From the IMG/VR virus record IMGVR_UViG_3300027608_000004, positions 1-39,826 of that record: a stretch of 39,826 nucleotides of DNA; one strand, given 5' to 3'. Origin of the DNA: a virus. The position numbers and the translations under genes are program-made. Positions 14,050 through 18,781 of the stretch are shown in pieces. The stretch's first letter is position 1, and each line of letters starts with the position of its first letter. Under the pieces are notes generated by a model, which was not told the origin of the DNA, did not search any database, and saw nothing but the letters and a program-made list of their open reading frames with translations.

Positions 14050-14334
14050 ATGAAATTGATCGAACGAAATCCAGACATTGACCTAGACACTGAAGCCGTC
14101 CCCAAAGGGATGCAGCTAGTGGAGGGTAAACACCTAATGCCGACAGCCAGAAGCGCGAATGTTCCATTTGGAATCGCAACTCGGATCAATCAAGCAAGCC
14201 GTCGTCCTAGACCTCAAACAGTTGGCCTTATTATCAAAAACTCTGATGTCGAAAAGCTCAATTCAGCAGTTGCAAAAAAAATAGAGAAGAACGTCGTAGC
14301 GCAGACGAGCGAGAAAGGACAAGCCAATGAGTGA
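14050..14334 (+). CDS. Hypothetical protein entering the first attC site
   Basis: This 94-residue, basic protein begins MKLIERNPDIDLDTEAVPKG. Its last 15 codons lie in the left part of attC A and its stop overlaps the start of the first cassette gene. It uses the AACAATAAACGAA leader extended by ACAAACGAA. It may be the last fixed gene before the cassette array, or the remains of a cassette whose R' box (expected GTTCTTC) is no longer visible. Confidence 0.6.
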   Translation: MKLIERNPDIDLDTEAVPKGMQLVEGKHLMPTARSANVPFGIATRINQASRRPRPQTVGLIIKNSDVEKLNSAVAKKIEKNVVAQTSEKGQANE

Positions 14335-14378
14335 AAATGAAGAGCTTATGATCGTCGATCTGCCGCAACTTGTTCGGC
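14286..14378 (+). other. attC site A
   Basis: R'' GAAGAAC at 14286-14292 and R' GTTCGGC at 14372-14378. The left arm AACGTCGTAGCGCAGACGA pairs with the right arm TCGATCTGCCGCAACTTGTT, leaving small bulges. It contains the stop of the 14050 gene and the start of the 14327 gene. Confidence 0.8.
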
Positions 14379-14500
14379 TTCTTCCATCGCGGCGGTATAA
14401 CTGCCGCGAATGCGGGGAAAAATATCGCCGGAACAATCGGGACAGGTGGAAAGAGCCAATCTGCCCTCGATGCACAAACAACCGACTATCCAAACCATGA
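14327..14500 (+). CDS. Cassette 1: small zinc-ribbon protein
   Basis: This 57-residue protein has CRECGEKY (Cys26, Cys29) and ICPRC (Cys46, Cys49), a classic four-cysteine zinc ribbon or finger on a basic background. The start lies inside attC A, and the R' box is read as Gln-Leu-Val-Arg (PQLVRLLP). No in-cassette ATG exists before the zinc motif, so translation must begin in the attC. Stop overlaps the next start (ATGA). Probably nucleic-acid binding (inference). Confidence 0.65.
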   Translation: MSENEELMIVDLPQLVRLLPSRRYNCRECGEKYRRNNRDRWKEPICPRCTNNRLSKP

Positions 14501-14763
14501 TCGCAATCGTAAACGTGGGGCCGCACGACGACCCCAACCCGCTAGGTGAACGCAACTATGAACTGCGGATCAACTTCGACGTGATCGCCACCTTCAAGCA
14601 CAAGCGGGGCGATGGTCTCGCTAAATGCTTGATGCTGGCCGCTGCCGCCGAAGAACGCCAAAAGTGGGAGTTCGCCGCTAAAATCGTGGCACGCCAATCT
14701 CTGCCGAACGTCAATGTGGACTCGACTGCGGAAGCGCCCCAAGACTATGAACTCGAAAATTGA
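14497..14763 (+). CDS. Cassette 1: conserved hypothetical protein
   Basis: This 88-residue protein begins MIAIVNVGPHDDPNPLGERN, continues with YELRINFDVIATFKHKRGDG and LAKCLMLAAAAEERQKWEF. This pattern resembles small phage and cassette-borne proteins of unknown role. Its 3' end runs through the left arm of attC B (codons for LPNVNVDS). It is the second gene of a two-gene cassette. Confidence 0.65.
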   Translation: MIAIVNVGPHDDPNPLGERNYELRINFDVIATFKHKRGDGLAKCLMLAAAAEERQKWEFAAKIVARQSLPNVNVDSTAEAPQDYELEN

Positions 14764-14804
14764 ACAACCCGCTTCCGCTGGTCGAATCTCACGACTTGTT
14801 CGGC
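14703..14804 (+). other. attC site B
   Basis: R'' GCCGAAC at 14703-14709 and R' GTTCGGC at 14798-14804. GCGGAAGCG (14728-14736) pairs perfectly with CGCTTCCGC (14770-14778), flanked by CTCGAC with GTCGAA and by the AACGTC / GACTTGTT ends. This is one of the strongest hairpins in the array. Confidence 0.85.
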
Positions 14805-14929
14805 TGGGCTATCGACTCCGCTACTACTGGCGGAAAATGGTCAACTTCATCGGACTCTGCCACCGCTGTGGATCGTCCGTAAACTACACCCGGCACGGAA
14901 AAGCCATCTGCCCGAAATGTGGAAAATAA
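14747..14929 (+). CDS. Cassette 2: small zinc-ribbon protein
   Basis: This 60-residue protein ends CHRCGSSVNYTRHGKAICPK followed by CGK, a zinc ribbon with two CxxC pairs. The N-terminal part is basic (RLVRLGYRLRYYWRK). The ATG at 14747 lies in attC B and overlaps the preceding gene by 17 bases in another frame; R' is read as Arg-Leu-Val-Arg. A shorter start inside the cassette (ATG at 14837, MVNFIGL) is possible. Likely nucleic-acid or protein binding. Confidence 0.6.
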   Translation: MNSKIEQPASAGRISRLVRLGYRLRYYWRKMVNFIGLCHRCGSSVNYTRHGKAICPKCGK

Positions 14930-14939
14930 CTTTGCTGCT

Positions 14940-14988
14940 GGGGGCGGAACGGATGAGCGAGGCGCAATGTAGCTCGCCCTCTGCCCCC
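14940..14988 (+). other. Hairpin in the non-coding tail of cassette 2
   Basis: GGGGGC (14940-14945) pairs with GCCCCC (14983-14988), and GCGAG (14957-14961) with CTCGC (14973-14977) inside. It sits just after the zinc-ribbon gene stop and before attC C. No T-tract follows. It could protect the message 3' end or be a second RNA element of the cassette. Confidence 0.5.
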
Positions 14989-15002
14989 GGTGGCAATCAT
15001 CT

Positions 15003-15127
15003 GCCGAACGTCGATGTGCTGGCACCCGCTGGCGAGAAAACTAACTGAACAGATAAGATGTCCGAAATAACTAAAAACTTTGACGAAGCCGCTGATAGCG
15101 GGTTGCTCCAGCCACGCCTTGTTGGTT
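15003..15127 (+). other. attC site C
   Basis: R'' GCCGAAC at 15003-15009 and R' GTTGGTT at 15121-15127. ACCCGCT (15024-15030) pairs with AGCGGGT (15097-15103), and GTGCTGGC with GCTCCAGCCAC around it. The start codon of the next gene (15058) is in the loop. Confidence 0.85.
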
Positions 15128-15429
15128 ATCTTTGTTTTGCTGGCGGCTTGGAAGTCAACGGCGAGGGAATCAACGGATGTGCGCTGGAAATCGAACGCTC
15201 CGCACTCTCTGCTCGACCACTGCCGATGCATAGGCAATGTGCTATCCTGCCCATCGGGGAATTGCGAAAAATGGAAGCAGTAGTCGAAGCGGCAAAGTGC
15301 ATCCGGCACTGGCACGATTGCGATGGTGGCGGAATGGTGGTGAGTTCGGAACACGCCCGCAAGCTGTGGGCTGCGCTGCATGATCTTGAGGCCGACGCTG
15401 AGCGCATCCGCAACGAGAAAGATGACTGA
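15058..15429 (+). CDS. Cassette 3: hypothetical protein
   Basis: This 123-residue protein begins MSEITKNFDEAADSGLLQPR, then LVGYLCFAGG over the R' box. A Cys/His-containing middle (AAKCIRHWHDCDGGG) is followed by a helical C-terminus (HARKLWAALHDLEADAERIR). Start inside attC C; the R' box is read Arg-Leu-Val-Gly. The helical end resembles short coiled segments. No family recognised. Confidence 0.6.
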   Translation: MSEITKNFDEAADSGLLQPRLVGYLCFAGGLEVNGEGINGCALEIERSALSARPLPMHRQCAILPIGELRKMEAVVEAAKCIRHWHDCDGGGMVVSSEHARKLWAALHDLEADAERIRNEKDD

Positions 15430-16255
15430 AAACCAAGAGAGACGTTGTCGCCGTCGGATGGCGCGTCTTGTTAGCCTCTTTGAAATTATGGAAACCACCG
15501 AATACACCAAACCGCAAAAACCCCTCGGGCAACGCGCCTATGGAAGCATCCCACATCTCCCCGGCTCGCGCCGTGGACCAGCCGACAAAGGGCTGTCAGA
15601 CCAGCAATCTAGCCTCCTCACCGAGAAAACCCGCGACCGTCACGACATCATCACCGTTCAAGAAAAGCTGGACGGAAGCAATGTGGCAGTGGCGAACATC
15701 GGCGGCGAAATCGTGGCACTGATCCGCGCCGGATACCGCGCCGATGGAAGCAACTACGAGCAACACCATCACTTCGCCCGATGGGTGGACAGTCACCGCC
15801 CGCGCTTCGCGGCACTACTGCAACCCGGCGAGCGAGTCAGCGGCGAATGGCTTATGGAAGCTCATGGAACGCGCTACAACCTCCCGCATGAACCGTTCGT
15901 GGCCTTCGACATTCTGACGGGCAACGCCCGCGCCATGGCTGCCGATGTGGCAAGCCGATGTGCAGCAGTGGAAATCGTCACCCCTCGCGTGATCCACGTA
16001 GGTGGCGCGTTGAGTATCGAGGACATGCTGGCGATGCTGGAACCGTCTGGGCATGGTGCGCTTGAGTATGTGGAGGGCGCGGTGTGGCGCATGGAACGCA
16101 AAGGAGTCGTGGACTTCCTCGGGAAATACGTCCGCCCTGAAAAGGTAGATGGGAAGTATCTGAACGGAGTTGGCGGGATCGAGCGCGAACCGATCTACAA
16201 CTGGCATCCTTCTCTGGCTAGCGCCGAGTCCATCCACCCCGAATCGAAGCCCTAA
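15422..16255 (+). CDS. Cassette 4: RNA ligase of the nucleotidyltransferase superfamily
   Basis: This 277-residue protein has motif I EKLDGSNVAV with candidate adenylated Lys82, GEWLMEAHGTRY (motif III, about 141-152), FVAFDIL (IIIa), EGAVWRME (motif IV, about 218-225) and FLGKYVRP (motif V, about 232-239). The order and spacing fit the Rnl2-like RNA ligase family (PF09414). It would join RNA ends using ATP, for example to repair cut tRNA or rRNA. The ATG at 15422 lies just before attC D and overlaps the previous stop; R' is read Arg-Leu-Val-Ser. An in-cassette ATG at 15488 (METTEYTKPQ) is a good alternative start. Confidence 0.8.
   Translation: MTENQERRCRRRMARLVSLFEIMETTEYTKPQKPLGQRAYGSIPHLPGSRRGPADKGLSDQQSSLLTEKTRDRHDIITVQEKLDGSNVAVANIGGEIVALIRAGYRADGSNYEQHHHFARWVDSHRPRFAALLQPGERVSGEWLMEAHGTRYNLPHEPFVAFDILTGNARAMAADVASRCAAVEIVTPRVIHVGGALSIEDMLAMLEPSGHGALEYVEGAVWRMERKGVVDFLGKYVRPEKVDGKYLNGVGGIEREPIYNWHPSLASAESIHPESKP
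15431..15476 (+). other. attC site D (short)
   Basis: R'' is AACCAAG (15431-15437), one mismatch from the expected AACCAAC; R' GTTAGCC is at 15470-15476. GACG (15441-15444) pairs with CGTC (15464-15467), and CGCC (15449-15452) with GGCG (15460-15463). At 46 bp it is the shortest site of the array, near the lower limit of known attC lengths. Confidence 0.65.
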
Positions 16256-16351
16256 AATCATGAACCAAAATCAGACTGAATCGAAGCCGCAAGACGTCGA
16301 AAAGCTGCGACTGGTGCAGGCCAAGGGGCGATACCACACGACTTGTTCTGC
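16216..16351 (+). other. attC site E
   Basis: R'' GGCTAGC (16216-16222; one mismatch from GGCTAAC) and R' GTTCTGC (16345-16351). Its left arm CGCCGAGTCCATCC is identical over 14 bases to the left arm of attC G. Pairing with the right arm (GGGGCGATACCACACGACTT) is weaker than in the other sites. Confidence 0.6.
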
Positions 16352-16370
16352 CTCTTCCGAATTACCATGA
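16260..16370 (+). CDS. attC-borne leader peptide coupled to the cassette 5 gene
   Basis: This 36-codon frame lies almost entirely in attC E, begins MNQNQTESKPQDVEKLRLVQ and ends SSELP. Its TGA overlaps the ATG of the cassette 5 gene (ATGA at 16367). Unlike the other sites, the R' box is read in a different frame (Thr-Cys-Ser). It is probably a short leader that delivers ribosomes to the next start, not a functional protein (inference). Confidence 0.45.
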   Translation: MNQNQTESKPQDVEKLRLVQAKGRYHTTCSASSELP

Positions 16371-16645
16371 AAGCAACGATACTCGATACAGTGACCGGAG
16401 AAAAGATGACGGTCGATGGTCCCCGCTCTTGGGAGTGGGCTGAAAACAACTGGTCATGCGACTGCAACCGAAACCCTTGGGATGTGGACACGGGAAAGCC
16501 CGAGAACGTCTGTGAGGGATGCGAGCGGTTCCTTGTGGTCGAGGCGGGCATGGATGATCCAGAGGATTATGAATACACGCTGGACGAACTTAACGAGGGC
16601 TACCCAGCAGAACTCCGCGCCAAATTTCTTGGGCAGAACGCATAG
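16367..16645 (+). CDS. Cassette 5: cysteine-containing acidic hypothetical protein
   Basis: This 92-residue protein contains WAENNWSCDCNRNPWDVDTG and CEGCERFLVVEAG, then an acidic end DDPEDYEYTLDELNEGYP. The four cysteines in CxC and CxxC spacing suggest a metal site. I recognise the pattern as a conserved hypothetical. Start at the in-cassette ATG 16 bp after R', overlapping the leader frame's stop. Its end (KFLGQNA) runs over the R'' box of attC F. Confidence 0.65.
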   Translation: MKATILDTVTGEKMTVDGPRSWEWAENNWSCDCNRNPWDVDTGKPENVCEGCERFLVVEAGMDDPEDYEYTLDELNEGYPAELRAKFLGQNA

Positions 16646-16743
16646 CTCTGGCACCTCGCCCGAATAATCACCGACTAAAATCATGCCTAAAACATCCGAA
16701 CAACCAACAGCCCGCGAGGTTGTCCAGCAGCGTCTTGTTGGGC
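16633..16743 (+). other. attC site F
   Basis: R'' GCAGAAC at 16633-16639 and R' GTTGGGC at 16737-16743. ACCTCGC (16653-16659) pairs with GCGAGGT (16714-16720), followed by CTGG with CCAG and the AACGC / GCGTCTTGTT ends. The start of the cassette 6 gene (16683) is in the loop. Confidence 0.85.
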
Positions 16744-16940
16744 TTTCTTTGGAATCCGTCTGCGCGGAAATCTACCAGCACAAGAACTGGCACAACCTCA
16801 CGTTCGAGGAAGAGGTGCTTGTCTCACGGCTGGAACAATCAGGCCACCTCCGCCCCTCATCGCAGGGATTCGTCGGTGGTCTTACTTCTCAGCCCAACGC
16901 CGAGTCCATCCGCCACCACCATAACCACGAAAAACAATGA
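16683..16940 (+). CDS. Cassette 6: small helical hypothetical protein
   Basis: This 85-residue protein contains LSLESVCAEIYQHKNWHNLT and FEEEVLVSRLEQSGHLRP. The start is in attC F and R' is read Arg-Leu-Val-Gly. There is no later Met, so the attC-borne start is required. The tail (SQPNAESIRHHHNHEKQ) is encoded by the left arm of attC G, including a His-rich end. Its stop overlaps the next start (ATGA). Confidence 0.6.
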   Translation: MPKTSEQPTAREVVQQRLVGLSLESVCAEIYQHKNWHNLTFEEEVLVSRLEQSGHLRPSSQGFVGGLTSQPNAESIRHHHNHEKQ

Positions 16941-17021
16941 ATACCAATACCGCTATACCGAAGGAATCCAACGCCGCCAAACAAGAGGCTGGTGGGGGTT
17001 GGATGAGACGCCTTGTTCGTT
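16892..17021 (+). other. attC site G
   Basis: R'' GCCCAAC at 16892-16898 and R' GTTCGTT at 17015-17021. The left arm AACGCCGAGTCCATCC pairs with the right arm GGATGAGACGCCTTGTT. The ATGA junction between the cassette 6 and 7 genes lies in the loop. Confidence 0.85.
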
Positions 17022-17155
17022 TTCTTTTGGAATCCATCGCGCTGATAGCCTGCATCGCTGCCATTCTATGGCTGGCAAAATGCCCCGGCGATCTTGAGTG
17101 GTGGAGGCCAATCTGCATTGGGCTTCTGCTTTCGATCATCAAACGCCTCTTGTGA
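16937..17155 (+). CDS. Cassette 7: small two-helix membrane protein
   Basis: This 72-residue protein has two hydrophobic helices, about 29-46 (FLLESIALIACIAAILWL) and about 57-72 (RPICIGLLLSIIKRLL), after a hydrophilic N-terminus. R' is read Arg-Leu-Val-Arg. An alternative start at ATG 17003 (MRRLVRFLL) would still lie in the attC. Small membrane proteins are frequent cassette cargo. Possible exclusion or membrane-targeting role (inference). Confidence 0.6.
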   Translation: MNTNTAIPKESNAAKQEAGGGWMRRLVRFLLESIALIACIAAILWLAKCPGDLEWWRPICIGLLLSIIKRLL

Positions 17156-17282
17156 AACGAACGCAAAAGAGATGACACCCCCACTGAGGGGTAGCGTCGA
17201 AACGGGAAAAGAATCATGAAATCAGATACGACTATGACGACAGAAAACGTAGTGGGGGTTGATCATCCTCGCCTTGTTCGGC
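17156..17282 (+). other. attC site H
   Basis: R'' AACGAAC at 17156-17162, directly after the cassette 7 stop codon, and R' GTTCGGC at 17276-17282. CCCCCACT (17178-17185) pairs with AGTGGGGG (17251-17258), and GATGA with TCATC outside it. Confidence 0.9.
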
Positions 17283-17497
17283 CAGCTTTTGCGCCGCGTG
17301 AGATGGTGAGCCACATCACGGACGAAAGCTCTGCTGGTATCATCGTAGCCTTCATGATGCGCGGATCAAATCACAGCTACGAAGTGCAATGGGGGATCGA
17401 AAAATGCACATGGCATCTTGACTTTGAACTCAGGGCAAAAGCTGACCAACCACGGCAAATCGGATTCTGGTCTGAAAATGGTCTGCCGAACGCATAA
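17216..17497 (+). CDS. Cassette 8: small beta-rich hypothetical protein
   Basis: This 93-residue protein contains REMVSHITDESSAGIIVAFM and NHSYEVQWGIEKCTWHLDFE, an SH3-like small beta-barrel pattern common in phage and mobile-element hypotheticals. The start is in attC H, and R' is read Arg-Leu-Val-Arg. An in-cassette Met (MVSHIT) is an alternative. The last residues (GLPNA) come from the R'' box of attC I. Confidence 0.6.
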   Translation: MKSDTTMTTENVVGVDHPRLVRPAFAPREMVSHITDESSAGIIVAFMMRGSNHSYEVQWGIEKCTWHLDFELRAKADQPRQIGFWSENGLPNA

Positions 17498-17574
17498 GCT
17501 CATGGATGCCGCATCACAGACTCCCGAACTCGCCAAAGACGCTGCGCGGCATTCCATGCAGCGTCTTGTTAGCC
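17485..17574 (+). other. attC site I
   Basis: R'' GCCGAAC at 17485-17491 and R' GTTAGCC at 17568-17574. CATGGATGCCGC (17501-17512) pairs with GCGGCATTCCATG (17546-17558) with one extrahelical base, as expected for attC. Confidence 0.9.
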
Positions 17575-18248
17575 CTCTTTTGGTGGCTGCGATACCATCG
17601 AAGGAGGCCGAACCGTTCTTACTGATGCGGCACTATGCAAAGCGGATGTGTCCGATCTCCTACGCCTTCGGAGCGTGGAGGGGAACGGAGCTTGTCGGGG
17701 TGGTGACATATGGAACGCCTGTAAGCTCAAATCTGCGGGATGGAATCTGCGGCAAGGAATGGTCGGCAAACGTGGTGGAACTGAATCGCCTGTGCTGCGA
17801 AAACTCCCCGAACGTGGCAAGCCTACTTGTGGGAAGGTCACTAAGACTTCTGCCGAAACCGTCCGTGGTGGTAAGCTACGCGGACACGGCGCAAGGGCAT
17901 GTCGGCTACATCTACCAAGCAACGAACTTCATCTACACCGGACTGAGCGCGAAGCGCACAGACTGGAAAATCAAAGGCCGCGAACATCTCCACGGCGCAA
18001 CCGTGGCAGACGAAAGCCGAGGCCAAGCCAACCGCGCCGAATGGATGCGCGCTAAATACGGCGACGACTTCTATCTCGATGACCGCCCGCGAAAGCATCG
18101 CTACGTCTTCGCAGTGGGAACGAAAAAGCAACAGGCCGCAATCAGGGCGGCTCTCAAATACCCTGTGGAACCATACCCGAAAGGACAAAGCCAACGCTAT
18201 GAAATCAACGCACCGATCACCACGCAAACCGCCTTTCTCTTGGGCTAA
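17502..18248 (+). CDS. Cassette 9: Mom-like DNA modification protein
   Basis: This 248-residue protein has an acetyltransferase-like (GNAT) core: MRHYAKRMCPISYAFGAWRG, LVGVVTYGTPVSS, VVELNRLCCENSPNVASLLV, then VVVSYADTAQGHVGYIYQAT and NFIYTG. This set, especially SYAD..(Q)GH.G.IY.ATN, is characteristic of the phage Mu Mom-like family, which converts adenine to a carbamoylmethylated form and blocks restriction. About 30 N-terminal residues through MQRLVS come from attC I; Mets before R' exist but none between R' and the core except LLMRHY. The stop codon falls in the R'' box of attC J. Confidence 0.7.
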   Translation: MDAASQTPELAKDAARHSMQRLVSPLLVAAIPSKEAEPFLLMRHYAKRMCPISYAFGAWRGTELVGVVTYGTPVSSNLRDGICGKEWSANVVELNRLCCENSPNVASLLVGRSLRLLPKPSVVVSYADTAQGHVGYIYQATNFIYTGLSAKRTDWKIKGREHLHGATVADESRGQANRAEWMRAKYGDDFYLDDRPRKHRYVFAVGTKKQQAAIRAALKYPVEPYPKGQSQRYEINAPITTQTAFLLG

Positions 18249-18330
18249 CGCCGATGTGGAGGCACGCGACCAATGAAGCCCGAATCCAACAATAAACGTC
18301 CCTCGCGTTGCCTCGCACGCCTTGTTCTCG
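18243..18330 (+). other. attC site J
   Basis: R'' GGCTAAC at 18243-18249 and R' GTTCTCG at 18324-18330. GGAGGCACGCG (18258-18268) pairs with CGCGTTGCCTC (18304-18314) with one extrahelical base, followed by the CACGCCTTGTT end. Confidence 0.9.
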
Positions 18331-18476
18331 GTAGCTGGCATTCAGTGTGGGCGTGTTACCACCTCGAAAGAGTGGATGACCTGAGAACATTCACGATGTC
18401 CGATGGATCATCCCACCATGACAACCGATACAAACACCACCGACGCGCACTAAATAAATTGTCCGAGAACAGTTAA
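18273..18476 (+). CDS. Cassette 10: small hypothetical protein
   Basis: This 67-residue protein begins MKPESNNKRPSRCLARLVLG, then SWHSVWACYHLERVDDLR, and ends in a basic His-rich stretch (NRYKHHRRALNKLSENS). The start lies in the loop of attC J and R' is read Arg-Leu-Val-Leu. No ATG lies near the cassette start. The last codons pass through the R'' box CGAGAAC at 18464. Confidence 0.55.
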   Translation: MKPESNNKRPSRCLARLVLGSWHSVWACYHLERVDDLRTFTMSDGSSHHDNRYKHHRRALNKLSENS

Positions 18477-18503
18477 TTATACCCACCTACGGGTGCCAAT
18501 AAC
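18464..18503 (+). other. Truncated attC at the end of the array
   Basis: R'' CGAGAAC (18464-18470) is the exact complement of the R' box of cassette 10, but no right arm or CTTGTT box follows. Instead a small nested hairpin occurs: GTTA (18472-18475) with TAAC (18500-18503) and ACCC (18481-18484) with GGGT (18491-18494). This marks the downstream edge of the array. Confidence 0.6.
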
Positions 18504-18523
18504 CACAAAAATAAAACAAGAAC

Positions 18524-18781
18524 ATGACCGAATACGAAACAATAACACTATCGCTAATCGTGAAACCTAAAGGCGAACCGATCTTCAGTGAACGCTCCAC
18601 AATCATTGGAATGACTGACGAAGCATCCGTGCCTTTTGTTACTATACGCCAAAAAAACGACGACATTCTAGCCGGAGAGATTCGGATGGACTCGTCTGAC
18701 TGGAAACCAATCCGCGAAGCTATCGAGATAATGATCAACATTTGCGAAACCCAAGACAAAAGCATTAATCCAGAACCATGA
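18524..18781 (+). CDS. Hypothetical protein
   Basis: This 85-residue, acidic protein begins MTEYETITLSLIVKPKGEPI; the second half is helical (SSDWKPIREAIEIMINI). It is the first gene after the cassette array, behind an A-rich leader (AAAATAAAACAAGAAC). Stop overlaps the next start (ATGA). No family recognised. Confidence 0.6.
   Translation: MTEYETITLSLIVKPKGEPIFSERSTIIGMTDEASVPFVTIRQKNDDILAGEIRMDSSDWKPIREAIEIMINICETQDKSINPEP

Larger units (their letters stand above)
14286..18503 (+). mobile_element. Integron-type gene cassette array (ten cassettes, no integrase)
   Basis: Ten attC-like hairpins in one orientation delimit ten cassettes. Cassette R' and matching R'' boxes are as follows. GTTCGGC 14372 with GCCGAAC 14703; GTTCGGC 14798 with GCCGAAC 15003; GTTGGTT 15121 with AACCAAG 15431 (6/7); GTTAGCC 15470 with GGCTAGC 16216 (6/7); GTTCTGC 16345 with GCAGAAC 16633. 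GTTGGGC 16737 with GCCCAAC 16892; GTTCGTT 17015 with AACGAAC 17156; GTTCGGC 17276 with GCCGAAC 17485; GTTAGCC 17568 with GGCTAAC 18243; GTTCTCG 18324 with CGAGAAC 18464. This pairing between the start of a cassette and its own attC is the mark of IntI-mediated cassette movement. No IntI or other tyrosine recombinase is encoded here, so the array corresponds to a CALIN. Confidence 0.9.

Noticed and set aside
14327-18330. Recurrent R-L-V protein motif as a conserved protein domain
   Set aside because: The flanking residues are unrelated and the codons coincide with the attC right arm, so the motif comes from the DNA site, not from protein homology.
14286-18503. CRISPR array or simple dispersed repeats
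   Set aside because: The repeats are imperfect palindromes with variable boxes and gene-sized intervals, and box complementarity follows the cassette rule. There are no cas genes.
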